A stretch of 64,000 bases of DNA from Flavobacteriales bacterium. Lineage in GTDB: Bacteria > Bacteroidota > Bacteroidia > Flavobacteriales_F > PHOS-HE28. The stretch spans positions 52,597 through 116,596 of the forward strand of contig JADJDP010000013.1 of NCBI GenBank assembly GCA_016702645.1, in the 5' to 3' direction. The notes below the pieces were generated by a model. It was given only the letters and a program-made list of their open reading frames with translations. It made no database searches and was not told the DNA's origin. How positions within the stretch are numbered: position 1 is the first letter of the stretch; every line of letters begins with the position of its first letter. Shown piece after piece: positions 56,929 to 64,000 of the stretch. The translations under genes and the position numbers were made by a program.

Positions 56929-57654
56929 AGCACACCATACTGCTCAGTGCGTTGTTGCTCATCGGCTGTGAGCAGGAGCAATGGGATGATTGCATCACCA
57001 GCGCGGGTCCCATGCGCAGCGAGGAACGCATCGTCGGCGACTTCCACACCATCGACCTCGATGATCGTGTGGACCTCGTGATCGAAGAACGCGCGAACGG
57101 TTCGGTCTCCGTGGAGGCTGGTGTGAACCTGTTGGGCCAGATCACGACAGAAGTGAGCGATGGCACCCTGAGGGTGCGCAACGGGATGCGCTGCAATTGG
57201 GTGCGGAGTTTCAAGCCCCGTGTTACCGTTCATGTGCCGGTGGATCAGCTCGCCAAGCTGGTTGTCCGCGGCACCGGCAATATCACCTGTGCGGACACCA
57301 TCATCCGCGATCGCTTCGAACTGGAGCAATGGAGCGCCCAGGGAAGCACATCGTTGCTTTTGAACGTGACCTCGTGTTCCATCGCGCTGCACACGGGTGC
57401 CGGTGATGTCTCATTGATAGGTCGCTGCGTGCAAACCGCGGATCTTTTCAGCGGGATCATGGGGACCCATCGACGCATCCGGAATGCGCGCACGGCTGGT
57501 GAACGTGAACAACAGCGGCATTGCCGACATCCGCTGTTGGGCGGATATCGGTCTCGATGTGCAGATCCGTGACGTGGGGGATGTCTATTACCGCGGAGAC
57601 CCGGTGACCCTGTACACCGACATCACTGGCAGCGGATCGCTCATCCAGGACTAG
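56919..57654 (+). CDS. Head GIN domain lipoprotein (DUF2807), single-base frameshift
   Basis: About 244 residues when repaired. A lipobox-like LLLIGCEQ (Cys about residue 16) suggests a lipoprotein. The head GIN domain appears as DFHTIDLDDRVDLVIEERANGSVSVEAGVNLLGQITTEVSDGTLRVRN and LAKLVVRGTGNITCADTI, a right-handed beta-helix-like family of unknown role. At a run of four G (57461-57464) one surplus base throws the frame; without it the sequence continues to VNNSGIADIRCWADIGLDVQIRDVGDVYYRGDPV and GSGSLIQD, which is the conserved GDVYYxGxP ending of the family. Confidence 0.82.
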
Positions 57655-57656
57655 CA

Positions 57657-59501
57657 CTACTCGCGCACCCAAGTGCCCTGCGCCAATGATGCGCCCGAAG
57701 GTGCGATCACCCGGAACGCATAGACACCGCGCACCAGCGAGCTCGAATCGAAGGTTGCTCGTTCGCTGTCCAGGATCATCCGCTGCACCACGCGACCCGT
57801 GGCATCGAGCAGCATCAACGTGGATCCCGCCTCCAGGGATGGAAGCAACACATCCACCAAACCCGATCCAGGATTCGGGACCAAGCTCACTCCTGCACCG
57901 GGATCCCAAAAGCGCACCGTTCGCACCGCGGATTGTTCGAACGTACCGTCAAGATCCACCTGCTGCAGGCGGTAGTAGTTGAGGCCGGGATACGGTGATC
58001 GATCCACGTGCGCGTACTGGTTCATTTCTGCGCTGTTGCCCGCTGCGGTCACCATGCCGATGGGCTCGAAGATCGCTCCGTCCTTCGAGCGTTCGATCAT
58101 GAAACGATCACTGTTCGTCTCGCTCGCCGTGCTCCATTGCAGTTCCACCTTGTCGCCAACGGGGAAGGCTTGGAAGTCGATGAGCTCGATCGGGAGGATG
58201 GTGCAATCCAGCGAAGCACCGTTCTGCAAGTTCCAGTTCAGACTGAAGCCTGTGCTGCTTTGGGACCAGTTGCTGATGTACATTAGGTACACCTGTCCCA
58301 CGGTCACCTGCATACCCGGCACCCATCCACAGCGTTGGGGCGCTACCAATGGGCAGGCATCGAACGTCGCTGGGATGCCGTAGCTCGTTGCCGTAGGTGC
58401 GAACTGCGGTGGTGAGAAGGTCGCATGACCCATGCCCGTGGCGTAACTGCCGGTGGAGGCGAACGTTGCCGGACCGCTCGATGCCGCGCAGCGGATGGGT
58501 GGGCCAAGGGGTGGGCACATCGTGTTCAACGTGGTGCCCGGTGGGTAAGGTCCCCAGACACCCCAGTCGTAATCATCGGGTCCCAGCGGTGCGATGGTGA
58601 AGCCGAGGTTGCCTCCCACGCTCGGCGAAAAGATGTACCACGTGCCTTGATATTCCACGAAGTCCAGGCATCCTGAATTCGCAGCACTGATGTCCGCGAC
58701 GCTACCGGTGTTGGTGGTGTTGTTGCCGAACGCAACGTTGCTGCAAATGGTGACCGCCCCGATGCAGTCCTCCGGCGGGGGTGGAGGGGGTACACAGGTA
58801 ACCGATGCACCGTAGACCGTACCTGCCTGCGGTGGTGAGCCGGAGTTGAACAAAGTGGAGCCTCCGAGTGTGAGGATGTACGAGTTGTCCGTTTGCCAGG
58901 TGCCCGAAGCATTGTAGTTGAGCACGACCACAGCACCGATGTTCACACCGAACTGGATGGACAGGGAAGGTTGGCCGTTCGGTAGCGTATAGTTCTGGAA
59001 GGGGCCACCGGCAATGCTGATGCCTACGAAGGAAGTGCCCCATCCGTCGCTGAAAGCATCGAAAAGCGTGAGTGTGTAAACGCAATCCCCAACGGGTGGA
59101 GCAGTGCACGTAATGGCCAGCGGAGCGCAAACCGCGTTGGTGGCACAGTTGTACAGGTCCACCAGCACGCGCAACTGGCCGGTGTAGTTGGCCGTCCAGT
59201 TCACGGTGGACTGCAGACCGCAGGCATCGTCATTGTATCCGAGCGATCCGCCTCCGGTATTGTTGAACAGGGTGATCTGCGTATCGAACGAAGCGCCGCA
59301 CGTGCTGAAGGTGTACGTGTTGCCGCTGACGACGTTGATCAACGCGTACTGACCGCCCTGAACGCACGGGATGTTCGTCGTGCCCGGACAAGTGGGGGTC
59401 ACAGCCGCACCGGTGAGGGTGTTGTTGTTCGTGCACTGGCCGTAAGACAACGCTGTCGCACCTGCAGCAAACAGGAAAAGGAGGTGTCGTGCTCTTGCCA
59501 T
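57657..59501 (-). CDS. T9SS type A surface protein, paralogue of array gene D
   Basis: 614 residues from the Met at 59501 (ARARHLLFLFAAG, signal ending LSYGQC). Same module order as array gene D: GGQYALINVVSGNTYTFSTCGASFDTQITLFNN with GYNDDACGLQSTV, LFDAFSDGWGTSFVGIS, ICSNVAFGNNTTNTGSVADI with DYDWGVWGPYPPG, a NSDRFMIERSKDG linker and GLNYYRLQQVD, then the CTD (VPNPGSGLV, LLDATGRVV, GVYAFRVIAPSG) with an atypical end TWVRE. No partner gene of the small type lies nearby. It ends 2 bases from the head-GIN gene. Confidence 0.88.
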   Translation of the reverse strand: MARARHLLFLFAAGATALSYGQCTNNNTLTGAAVTPTCPGTTNIPCVQGGQYALINVVSGNTYTFSTCGASFDTQITLFNNTGGGSLGYNDDACGLQSTVNWTANYTGQLRVLVDLYNCATNAVCAPLAITCTAPPVGDCVYTLTLFDAFSDGWGTSFVGISIAGGPFQNYTLPNGQPSLSIQFGVNIGAVVVLNYNASGTWQTDNSYILTLGGSTLFNSGSPPQAGTVYGASVTCVPPPPPPEDCIGAVTICSNVAFGNNTTNTGSVADISAANSGCLDFVEYQGTWYIFSPSVGGNLGFTIAPLGPDDYDWGVWGPYPPGTTLNTMCPPLGPPIRCAASSGPATFASTGSYATGMGHATFSPPQFAPTATSYGIPATFDACPLVAPQRCGWVPGMQVTVGQVYLMYISNWSQSSTGFSLNWNLQNGASLDCTILPIELIDFQAFPVGDKVELQWSTASETNSDRFMIERSKDGAIFEPIGMVTAAGNSAEMNQYAHVDRSPYPGLNYYRLQQVDLDGTFEQSAVRTVRFWDPGAGVSLVPNPGSGLVDVLLPSLEAGSTLMLLDATGRVVQRMILDSERATFDSSSLVRGVYAFRVIAPSGASLAQGTWVRE

Positions 59502-59603
59502 GGCTTTTCGCAGTGGTGAATGTAGGGGAATTGGATGCCCATGGTCCATTGAGGCTCAGGCGTTTTTCCACAAGTTGTGTGGCACCCAGGCTGTTGTGGA
59601 CGG

Positions 59604-60476
59604 CTACTGCTTCAACCAGGCACTTCTGCGGAACGTCCCGTTCGCCCCGACGACCACCGCAGTATGGACACCGGTCGCTAGGTTGGATGCATCGACGATC
59701 GTTCGGCTGGATCCGCTCGTGCGCAATACCGCGCGGCCGGTCGCATCGTAGAGCGTGATCACATGCGTTCCATGGTCCAGGTCCAACGCGAACCGGTCGC
59801 TACCGGGGTTGGGGTAGAGGAGGAGCGGTTGCGCATCGCCCAATTCGTTCATGCCGATCGCGAAGCAATCCTGCCCCCATGAAGGCGGTGCGTAGTTGAT
59901 CGTATTGTCCGTGTAGCAGCGCATACCCATCAGGCCTTCCACGATCAAGCAACTCGGCGTGATCTCCAGGTTCCAGGACCAGCCTGCCCGCTCCATGATG
60001 CGGCCGCGCCCATCCGCGAGATCGAGCCAGCGCAACGTAACGCCATCCACCACTTCCGTTCCGACCGCTTCCACCGTGATCCGCTCCGCATCGCCGCATT
60101 CACCCTGGTAGTGTGGTGGTTGCCAGAACTCGCCCACCTGCGCACCGAACCAGAACAGCGTGTCCCAGGTTTCGCTCAGTTGATCCCACGACATCACCAC
60201 ATCGTTCGCATAGCTGGTGATCGCCACGTTCTCATAGTTGCTCACCACAGGCGTAGGGTCGGGGGAGAAGACCAACACCTCTTCCAGTCCAATGCGGTAT
60301 CCGGTCGTGTCGTGCAACAGCGTATCGCCATCATAATGGAATCGGGAATAGCCTTGAATGCCCGGTACATCCAACCCGTACACCCATTGTGCGCCTGGCG
60401 GACACCAGCTTTGGCTGAACGCGGTGAGGGAGAGGACGGCAGAAGCGGCGGGGAGAAGCAGGTCGATCGATCGCAT
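59604..60476 (-). CDS. Secreted protein with T9SS type A sorting domain
   Basis: 290 residues; signal peptide ends AFSQ. The N-terminal 200 residues are a unique domain beginning CPPGAQWVYGLDVPGIQGYSRFHYDGDTLL, a pattern seen in many T9SS proteins with an intact N-terminal beta domain and two or more Cys near the end (ITPSCLIVEGLMGMRCY). The CTD follows (LLLYPNPGSDRF, LYDATGRAV, LATGVHTAVVV, ending SAWLKQ). No enzymatic motif recognised. The upstream gap (60477-60579) shows nothing besides the start region. Confidence 0.8.
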   Translation of the reverse strand: MRSIDLLLPAASAVLSLTAFSQSWCPPGAQWVYGLDVPGIQGYSRFHYDGDTLLHDTTGYRIGLEEVLVFSPDPTPVVSNYENVAITSYANDVVMSWDQLSETWDTLFWFGAQVGEFWQPPHYQGECGDAERITVEAVGTEVVDGVTLRWLDLADGRGRIMERAGWSWNLEITPSCLIVEGLMGMRCYTDNTINYAPPSWGQDCFAIGMNELGDAQPLLLYPNPGSDRFALDLDHGTHVITLYDATGRAVLRTSGSSRTIVDASNLATGVHTAVVVGANGTFRRSAWLKQ

Positions 60477-60579
60477 GGTAGGGCCGGTACATCGCAGGTG
60501 ACGGCAACGCGAAGGAAAGGTTCGAAGGTGATACTCCTAGCGATGGGAGGAACCACTGGTGGTTGCGCCTGTCCCGTTA

Positions 60580-61857
60580 TCAAATGAGGACCATGTCCCA
60601 ATAGAACAGATAACCCCCAAGACCAACGATGGTTGCAGCATGCAGGCTAAGGATCCAGCGGGTAGAGCCGGATGAGGTGCGGAAGTACCATGCACGGTAC
60701 GTGAGGACCACCGAAAGGATCGCCAATGCGCACAGCACCATTGGCAGGTACTTCAGCGCAGCATGGATCGGGTCCGTCGCATCGCCCAAGCCGAAATAGA
60801 ACACGCCTCGGTTCAGCAACAGCATTGGGACGAGGAAGAGCACGATGCCGCTGGTGATCGCACCAGTGATCAGCGGAAGCAAAGGCCGCTTGCTCGTCCG
60901 GCTGCGCAGACGTACGATCACACGGATCACCAGCACGATACCCGCGTACATGCCGAAGAGCAACGCGAACACCCCCGCGAAGATCACGAAGCCCAACAAG
61001 CCCTTGCTGTTGAACGGCGTGCGGTATGCGACCAGTCGCGCGAACTCCGCGTTCGGTGGAAAGAGCGCGATCATGTCCAAGCTGTGATCGCCCTTGTCCA
61101 GTTCGTCCTTCAGGTTGAAGGTGCGCAAGTGCGTATAGTCGTGGTAGAAGTAGAGGTGCACCAGCCCGCGCTGCGGATCGAGGATGTTGGAGTAGAGCGT
61201 GCCTTCGCCGAGTTTCTTCCTGCACGCGTGCATGCCCTTCACAACGGACGAGCAGAAGGCCAATGAGGTATCCGCACCGGCGGCGAGCATGGCACGGCCG
61301 CGCTGGTAGCGCTCGCTCGGCACGGAGTCGAGATCCGTGCAGGTCGAGACACAGAAGTTGGTCACCGCGTAGGTGGCGTTGTTACCGGTGAAGAGCGTAT
61401 CGGCCTCCACCACCAAGTATTCGCCACTGCGGTCCACGAGGATCAGGTACGCGCCGTTGAGCTGGCTGAAGTCGAAGGTGCGGATCAGCGCTTCTGCTTC
61501 GTGCACGTTGGCACAGGAACGCAGTACACGGCGTACGAGGTCATCAAAACGGATCGGTGGCTTGCCTGCCAACCCCATGAACGACTTCACAGGCGACTTC
61601 AGCCCATCGAACATCAGCCCGGCTTCGTTCATGCCGCCTTGCGGCGTGCTGTTGTTCTGGCCGAGATACACAGCTCCGTATTCGCCGGGCTCACCCTTCT
61701 CGAACCAGATGCGTGGGTCGATGCTCCACGCGTCCTCGTTGTTGCCCACCATGGTGTAGCCACCAACAGTGACCTTGAAGAAGGTGCAAGCACGCGCCGT
61801 CACTGGGAGCGCGAGCAGCAACAGCGCTGTGAGCAGGACGGGAAGGGAATGGCGCAT
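60580..61857 (-). CDS. Ntn-hydrolase (linear amide C-N hydrolase type) fused to a four-helix membrane domain
   Basis: 425 residues from the Met at 61857. The signal segment ends VTARA and the next residue is Cys (CTFFKVTVGGYTMVGNNEDAW), the arrangement of N-terminal-nucleophile cysteine hydrolases of the choloylglycine/penicillin V acylase clan, where signal cleavage exposes the nucleophile. Further family-like parts are QGGMNEAGLMFDG, GAYLILVDRSGEYLVVE and AVTNF. After about residue 280 there are four hydrophobic helices (GFVIFAGVFALLFGMYAGIV, ITGAITSGIVLFLVPMLLL, PMVLCALAILSVVL, ATIVGLGGYLFYW). The enzyme domain is probably periplasmic and tethered. Substrate unknown; amides such as acylated amino acids are family typical. 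Confidence 0.72.
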   Translation of the reverse strand: MRHSLPVLLTALLLLALPVTARACTFFKVTVGGYTMVGNNEDAWSIDPRIWFEKGEPGEYGAVYLGQNNSTPQGGMNEAGLMFDGLKSPVKSFMGLAGKPPIRFDDLVRRVLRSCANVHEAEALIRTFDFSQLNGAYLILVDRSGEYLVVEADTLFTGNNATYAVTNFCVSTCTDLDSVPSERYQRGRAMLAAGADTSLAFCSSVVKGMHACRKKLGEGTLYSNILDPQRGLVHLYFYHDYTHLRTFNLKDELDKGDHSLDMIALFPPNAEFARLVAYRTPFNSKGLLGFVIFAGVFALLFGMYAGIVLVIRVIVRLRSRTSKRPLLPLITGAITSGIVLFLVPMLLLNRGVFYFGLGDATDPIHAALKYLPMVLCALAILSVVLTYRAWYFRTSSGSTRWILSLHAATIVGLGGYLFYWDMVLI

Positions 61858-61915
61858 GTGGTGGATCCGTCCGCTGAATGCACGAAGGTGCAAAGGGTAA
61901 CCAGTATCGTGCGGG

Positions 61916-61923
61916 TACCTTCG
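61916..61923 (+). promoter_or_regulatory. -7 promoter box just before a start codon (TACCTTCG)
   Basis: TACCTTCG ends 4 bases before the ATG at 61928, implying transcription from or next to the start codon. Confidence 0.4.
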
Positions 61924-61927
61924 GCCC

Positions 61928-62581
61928 ATGGGTAAGAAGATCATCCTCACGGGAGCCACCGGCTACGTGGGCGAAGGTGTGTTGTTGGAGTGCCTGGCGC
62001 ATCCGCAGATCGACGAAGTCCTCGTCGTTGGACGGAAGTCGTGCGGGGTGGAACATCCCAAGGTGAAGGAGCTGCTCGTGAAGGATTTCTTCTCACTGGA
62101 TACGGTGAAGGACCAGCTACGCGGCTACGATGCCTGCTGCTTTTGCGCGGGTATCAGTTCGGTCGGCATGAACGAAGCGGACTACACGCGCATCACCTAT
62201 GATGCGACGATCGCTTTCGCGAAAGCCGTGCTCGCCGCCTCACCGGGCATCCAGTTCAACTATGTTTCCGGCGCGGCCACGGACGGCAGCGAGCAAGGCC
62301 GCATCATGTGGGCGCGGGTGAAGGGCCGCACCGAGAATGAGATCGGTCGGTTGGGCTTCAAGCAGAGCTACAACTTCCGGCCGGGCCTCATTAAGCCAAG
62401 TCCCGGGCAGCGCAACCCGAAGACCTGGCAGCGTATCCTCGTTCCGATCTTCGCTGTGCTCATGCCGCGCTCCACCTGCCGGATGCAGGAGATGGGACTC
62501 GCGATGATAAACAGCGTGCTGAAGAGCTATTCCAAGCGCACCCTCGAGGTCAAGGACATCAAGATCCTGGCGCGGGGCTGA
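61928..62581 (+). CDS. NAD(P)-binding epimerase/reductase-like protein
   Basis: 217 residues. Rossmann fold with ILTGATGYVGEGVLLECLAHPQI at the N-terminus, the atypical short-chain dehydrogenase (HTATIP2/NmrA-like) pattern. CCFCAGISSVGMNEADYTRITYDATIAFAKAV and FNYVSGAATDGSEQGRIMWARVKGRTENEI carry the Ser-x-Lys positions typical of the family; the classical YxxxK is not obvious. A C-terminal FRPGLIKPSPG follows. Probably a single-standing oxidoreductase; substrate unknown. Confidence 0.8.
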   Translation: MGKKIILTGATGYVGEGVLLECLAHPQIDEVLVVGRKSCGVEHPKVKELLVKDFFSLDTVKDQLRGYDACCFCAGISSVGMNEADYTRITYDATIAFAKAVLAASPGIQFNYVSGAATDGSEQGRIMWARVKGRTENEIGRLGFKQSYNFRPGLIKPSPGQRNPKTWQRILVPIFAVLMPRSTCRMQEMGLAMINSVLKSYSKRTLEVKDIKILARG

Positions 62582-62786
62582 ACCCTTCACTTCATCCACG
62601 GTCGTAGCACCTCGTTCACGCAGCTGCTCCGGCTCGTTCGCATACAGCGCGTCGCGACCTTTCGGTAGGGCTGAACGCTGCAGCCGCCATCGGAGAAGCA
62701 GCGTGTTCCGATGCGACGGGAGCGCGCGCTGCATACGTTGATGATCAGCGCCAACGATTAGCTTCATCCTCCCAAACACCAAGGCC

Positions 62787-64000
62787 ATGCGCACCACCCG
62801 TATCGCCCTTTGCTTCGCGGTCCTCACTTCCGCCGCATGCAACACCAACGAGCAACCTCTTGATGACCGCACGCCTGCGATCACGCAAGGTTGTGGTCCC
62901 ACGCTCCTTCACGACCAGGACTGGTATGCCAGCGGCAAGACACAGCCGATGTTGCCGGGCTTGGGTGTGCTGAGCTATCCGATCACCATCGATCCAGCAC
63001 TGCCCGCCGCACGGCGCGACAGCATCCAGCGCTATTTCGATCAGGGCCTCGTGCTCGCATACGGGTTCAACCACGCGGAGGCCGCCCGCAGCTTCTGGCA
63101 GGGCACGCGGCTCGATAGCACGAACGCCATGTGCTGGTGGGGCTTCGCGTACGTGCTTGGTCCCAACTACAATGCGGGCATGGAGCCGGACAACTACCAG
63201 CGTGCCTACGCCGCTGTTGTGCGCGCGAAGGAGTTGATGATGTCCTGCACGCCCAAGGAGCGCGGGCTCATCGGCGCCATGGCACTGCGCTACACGCCGG
63301 AACCGCCGGAAGACCGCAGCGCATTGGACAAGGCCTACAGCGATGCCTTGCGCAAGGTGGCAACGGACTTCCCGCAGGATGCGGACATCGCCACCTTGTT
63401 CGCCGAATCGCTCATGGACCAGCATCCTTGGGACCTGTGGGAGAAGGATGGCACCGAGAAACCGTGGACACCGGAGATCATCGCAGCGCTTGAACGCGGC
63501 ATGCGCGATTTCCCGAAGCATCCTGGTGCGCATCACCTGTACGTGCATGCCGTGGAAGCTTCGCGCACACCGGAGCGTGCGCTACCCAGTGCGGCCTTCC
63601 TCGCCGATGCCGTGCCCGGCTCCGGCCACCTCGTGCACATGCCCTCGCACATCTACATACGCACCGGTCGCTACCACGACGGTGTTCTCGCCAACCTGCG
63701 CTCCGTTTCCGTGGACAGCGCATACACCGCGAGTTGCCATGCGCAAGGCGTCTATCCCATCGCGTACTTCCCCCACAACATCCACTTCCTCAGTGCGTGC
63801 GCCACGCTGGCGGGGGAGAAGGAGCTTGCGTGGAGCAGTGCGCTCGATCTGCGCGCGCATCTCGCCAAGGACCTCATGCACATCCCCGACTTCGCAACGC
63901 TTCAACACTTCCATGCGTTTCCCGTGGATGGTGGCGGTGAAGCTTGAACTGTGGGACAAGCTCGCCACGGAGGAAGCACCTGCCGACAGTTTGCGCTATG
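62787..64000 (+). CDS. TPR-containing lipoprotein (3' partial, frameshift near 63918)
   Basis: Starts with a lipobox (LTSAACNT, Cys about residue 18). The body has TPR-like helices beginning IQRYFDQGLVLAYGFNHAEAARSFWQGTRLDSTNAMCWWGFAYVLG, then HPGAHHLYVHAVEAS and GSGHLVHMPSHIYIRTGRYHDGVLANLRSV, a pattern of Bacteroidota and proteobacterial exported TPR proteins of unknown role. At TTTCCC (63918-63923) the frame shifts: one frame stops at 63947, while another continues FPWMVAVKLELWDKLATEEAPADSLRY to the window edge, as the family would. The gap 62582-62786 upstream holds nothing I can identify. Confidence 0.78.

Noticed and set aside
1..64000. CRISPR arrays, tRNA or rRNA genes, insertion sequences, integrases
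   Set aside because: No evenly spaced short repeats, cloverleaf genes, rRNA segments or transposase-like proteins were found by reading both strands.

Overview
The window reads as a chromosomal segment of a GC-rich member of the Bacteroidota, most likely Flavobacteriales. The grounds are: many exported proteins ending in type IX secretion (T9SS) sorting domains (both type A and a gliding-type B domain), a PorT homologue, a lipoprotein-type Omp85 (TamL), SprB, DUF1573 and DUF7619 families, the MRQLKITKQVTNR start of the primary sigma factor, and -7 boxes of the TAnnTTTG type (often TACTTTCG here). No rRNA, tRNA, CRISPR array, phage or transposase was seen.

Layout. 1-6.3 kb: three surface/secreted proteins (a Cys-rich repeat and thrombospondin-3 protein, a ten-repeat T9SS type B giant, a BNR-repeat protein). 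6.3-9.7 kb: a likely metal-acquisition locus (His-rich CxxC mini-protein, TonB-dependent receptor, lipoprotein). 9.7-30 kb: mostly housekeeping: L,D-transpeptidase, purK-purE-PPC operon, rpe, rpoD, pnp, rpsO, accD, class I aldolase, tamL, an rRNA methyltransferase, and a compact aspC-like/rfaE1/ubiE/porT/FAD-protein operon, then meaB. 30.8-47.4 kb: a one-directional tandem array of five large paralogous T9SS type A proteins (here called A-E); three (C, D, E) are each preceded by a small exported protein with a predicted beta-alpha-beta-beta-alpha-beta plan. 47.6-64 kb: an aminotransferase, two tandem DUF1573 genes, valS, a SprB/DUF7619 T9SS protein, Ppx/GppA, a PagL-like outer-membrane protein, a head-GIN protein, two more T9SS proteins, an Ntn hydrolase fused to a membrane domain, an NAD-binding reductase and a TPR lipoprotein running off the right edge.

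How it fits together. TamL and PorT are envelope and secretion components that could serve the many CTD-bearing surface proteins in the same window. The array looks like an expanding family of modular surface proteins.

Caution. At least nine conserved genes outside array members A-C carry one single-base indel each, mostly in a run of identical bases, and tamL carries an in-frame amber codon. Array members A, B and C carry many indels. Large genes such as the 1258-residue type B protein, pnp, valS and rpoD are clean. Uncorrected consensus errors, perhaps worsened by paralogue mis-assembly, are the simplest explanation; real decay of A-C cannot be excluded from sequence alone. All functional calls rest on reading the protein sequence, not on database searches.
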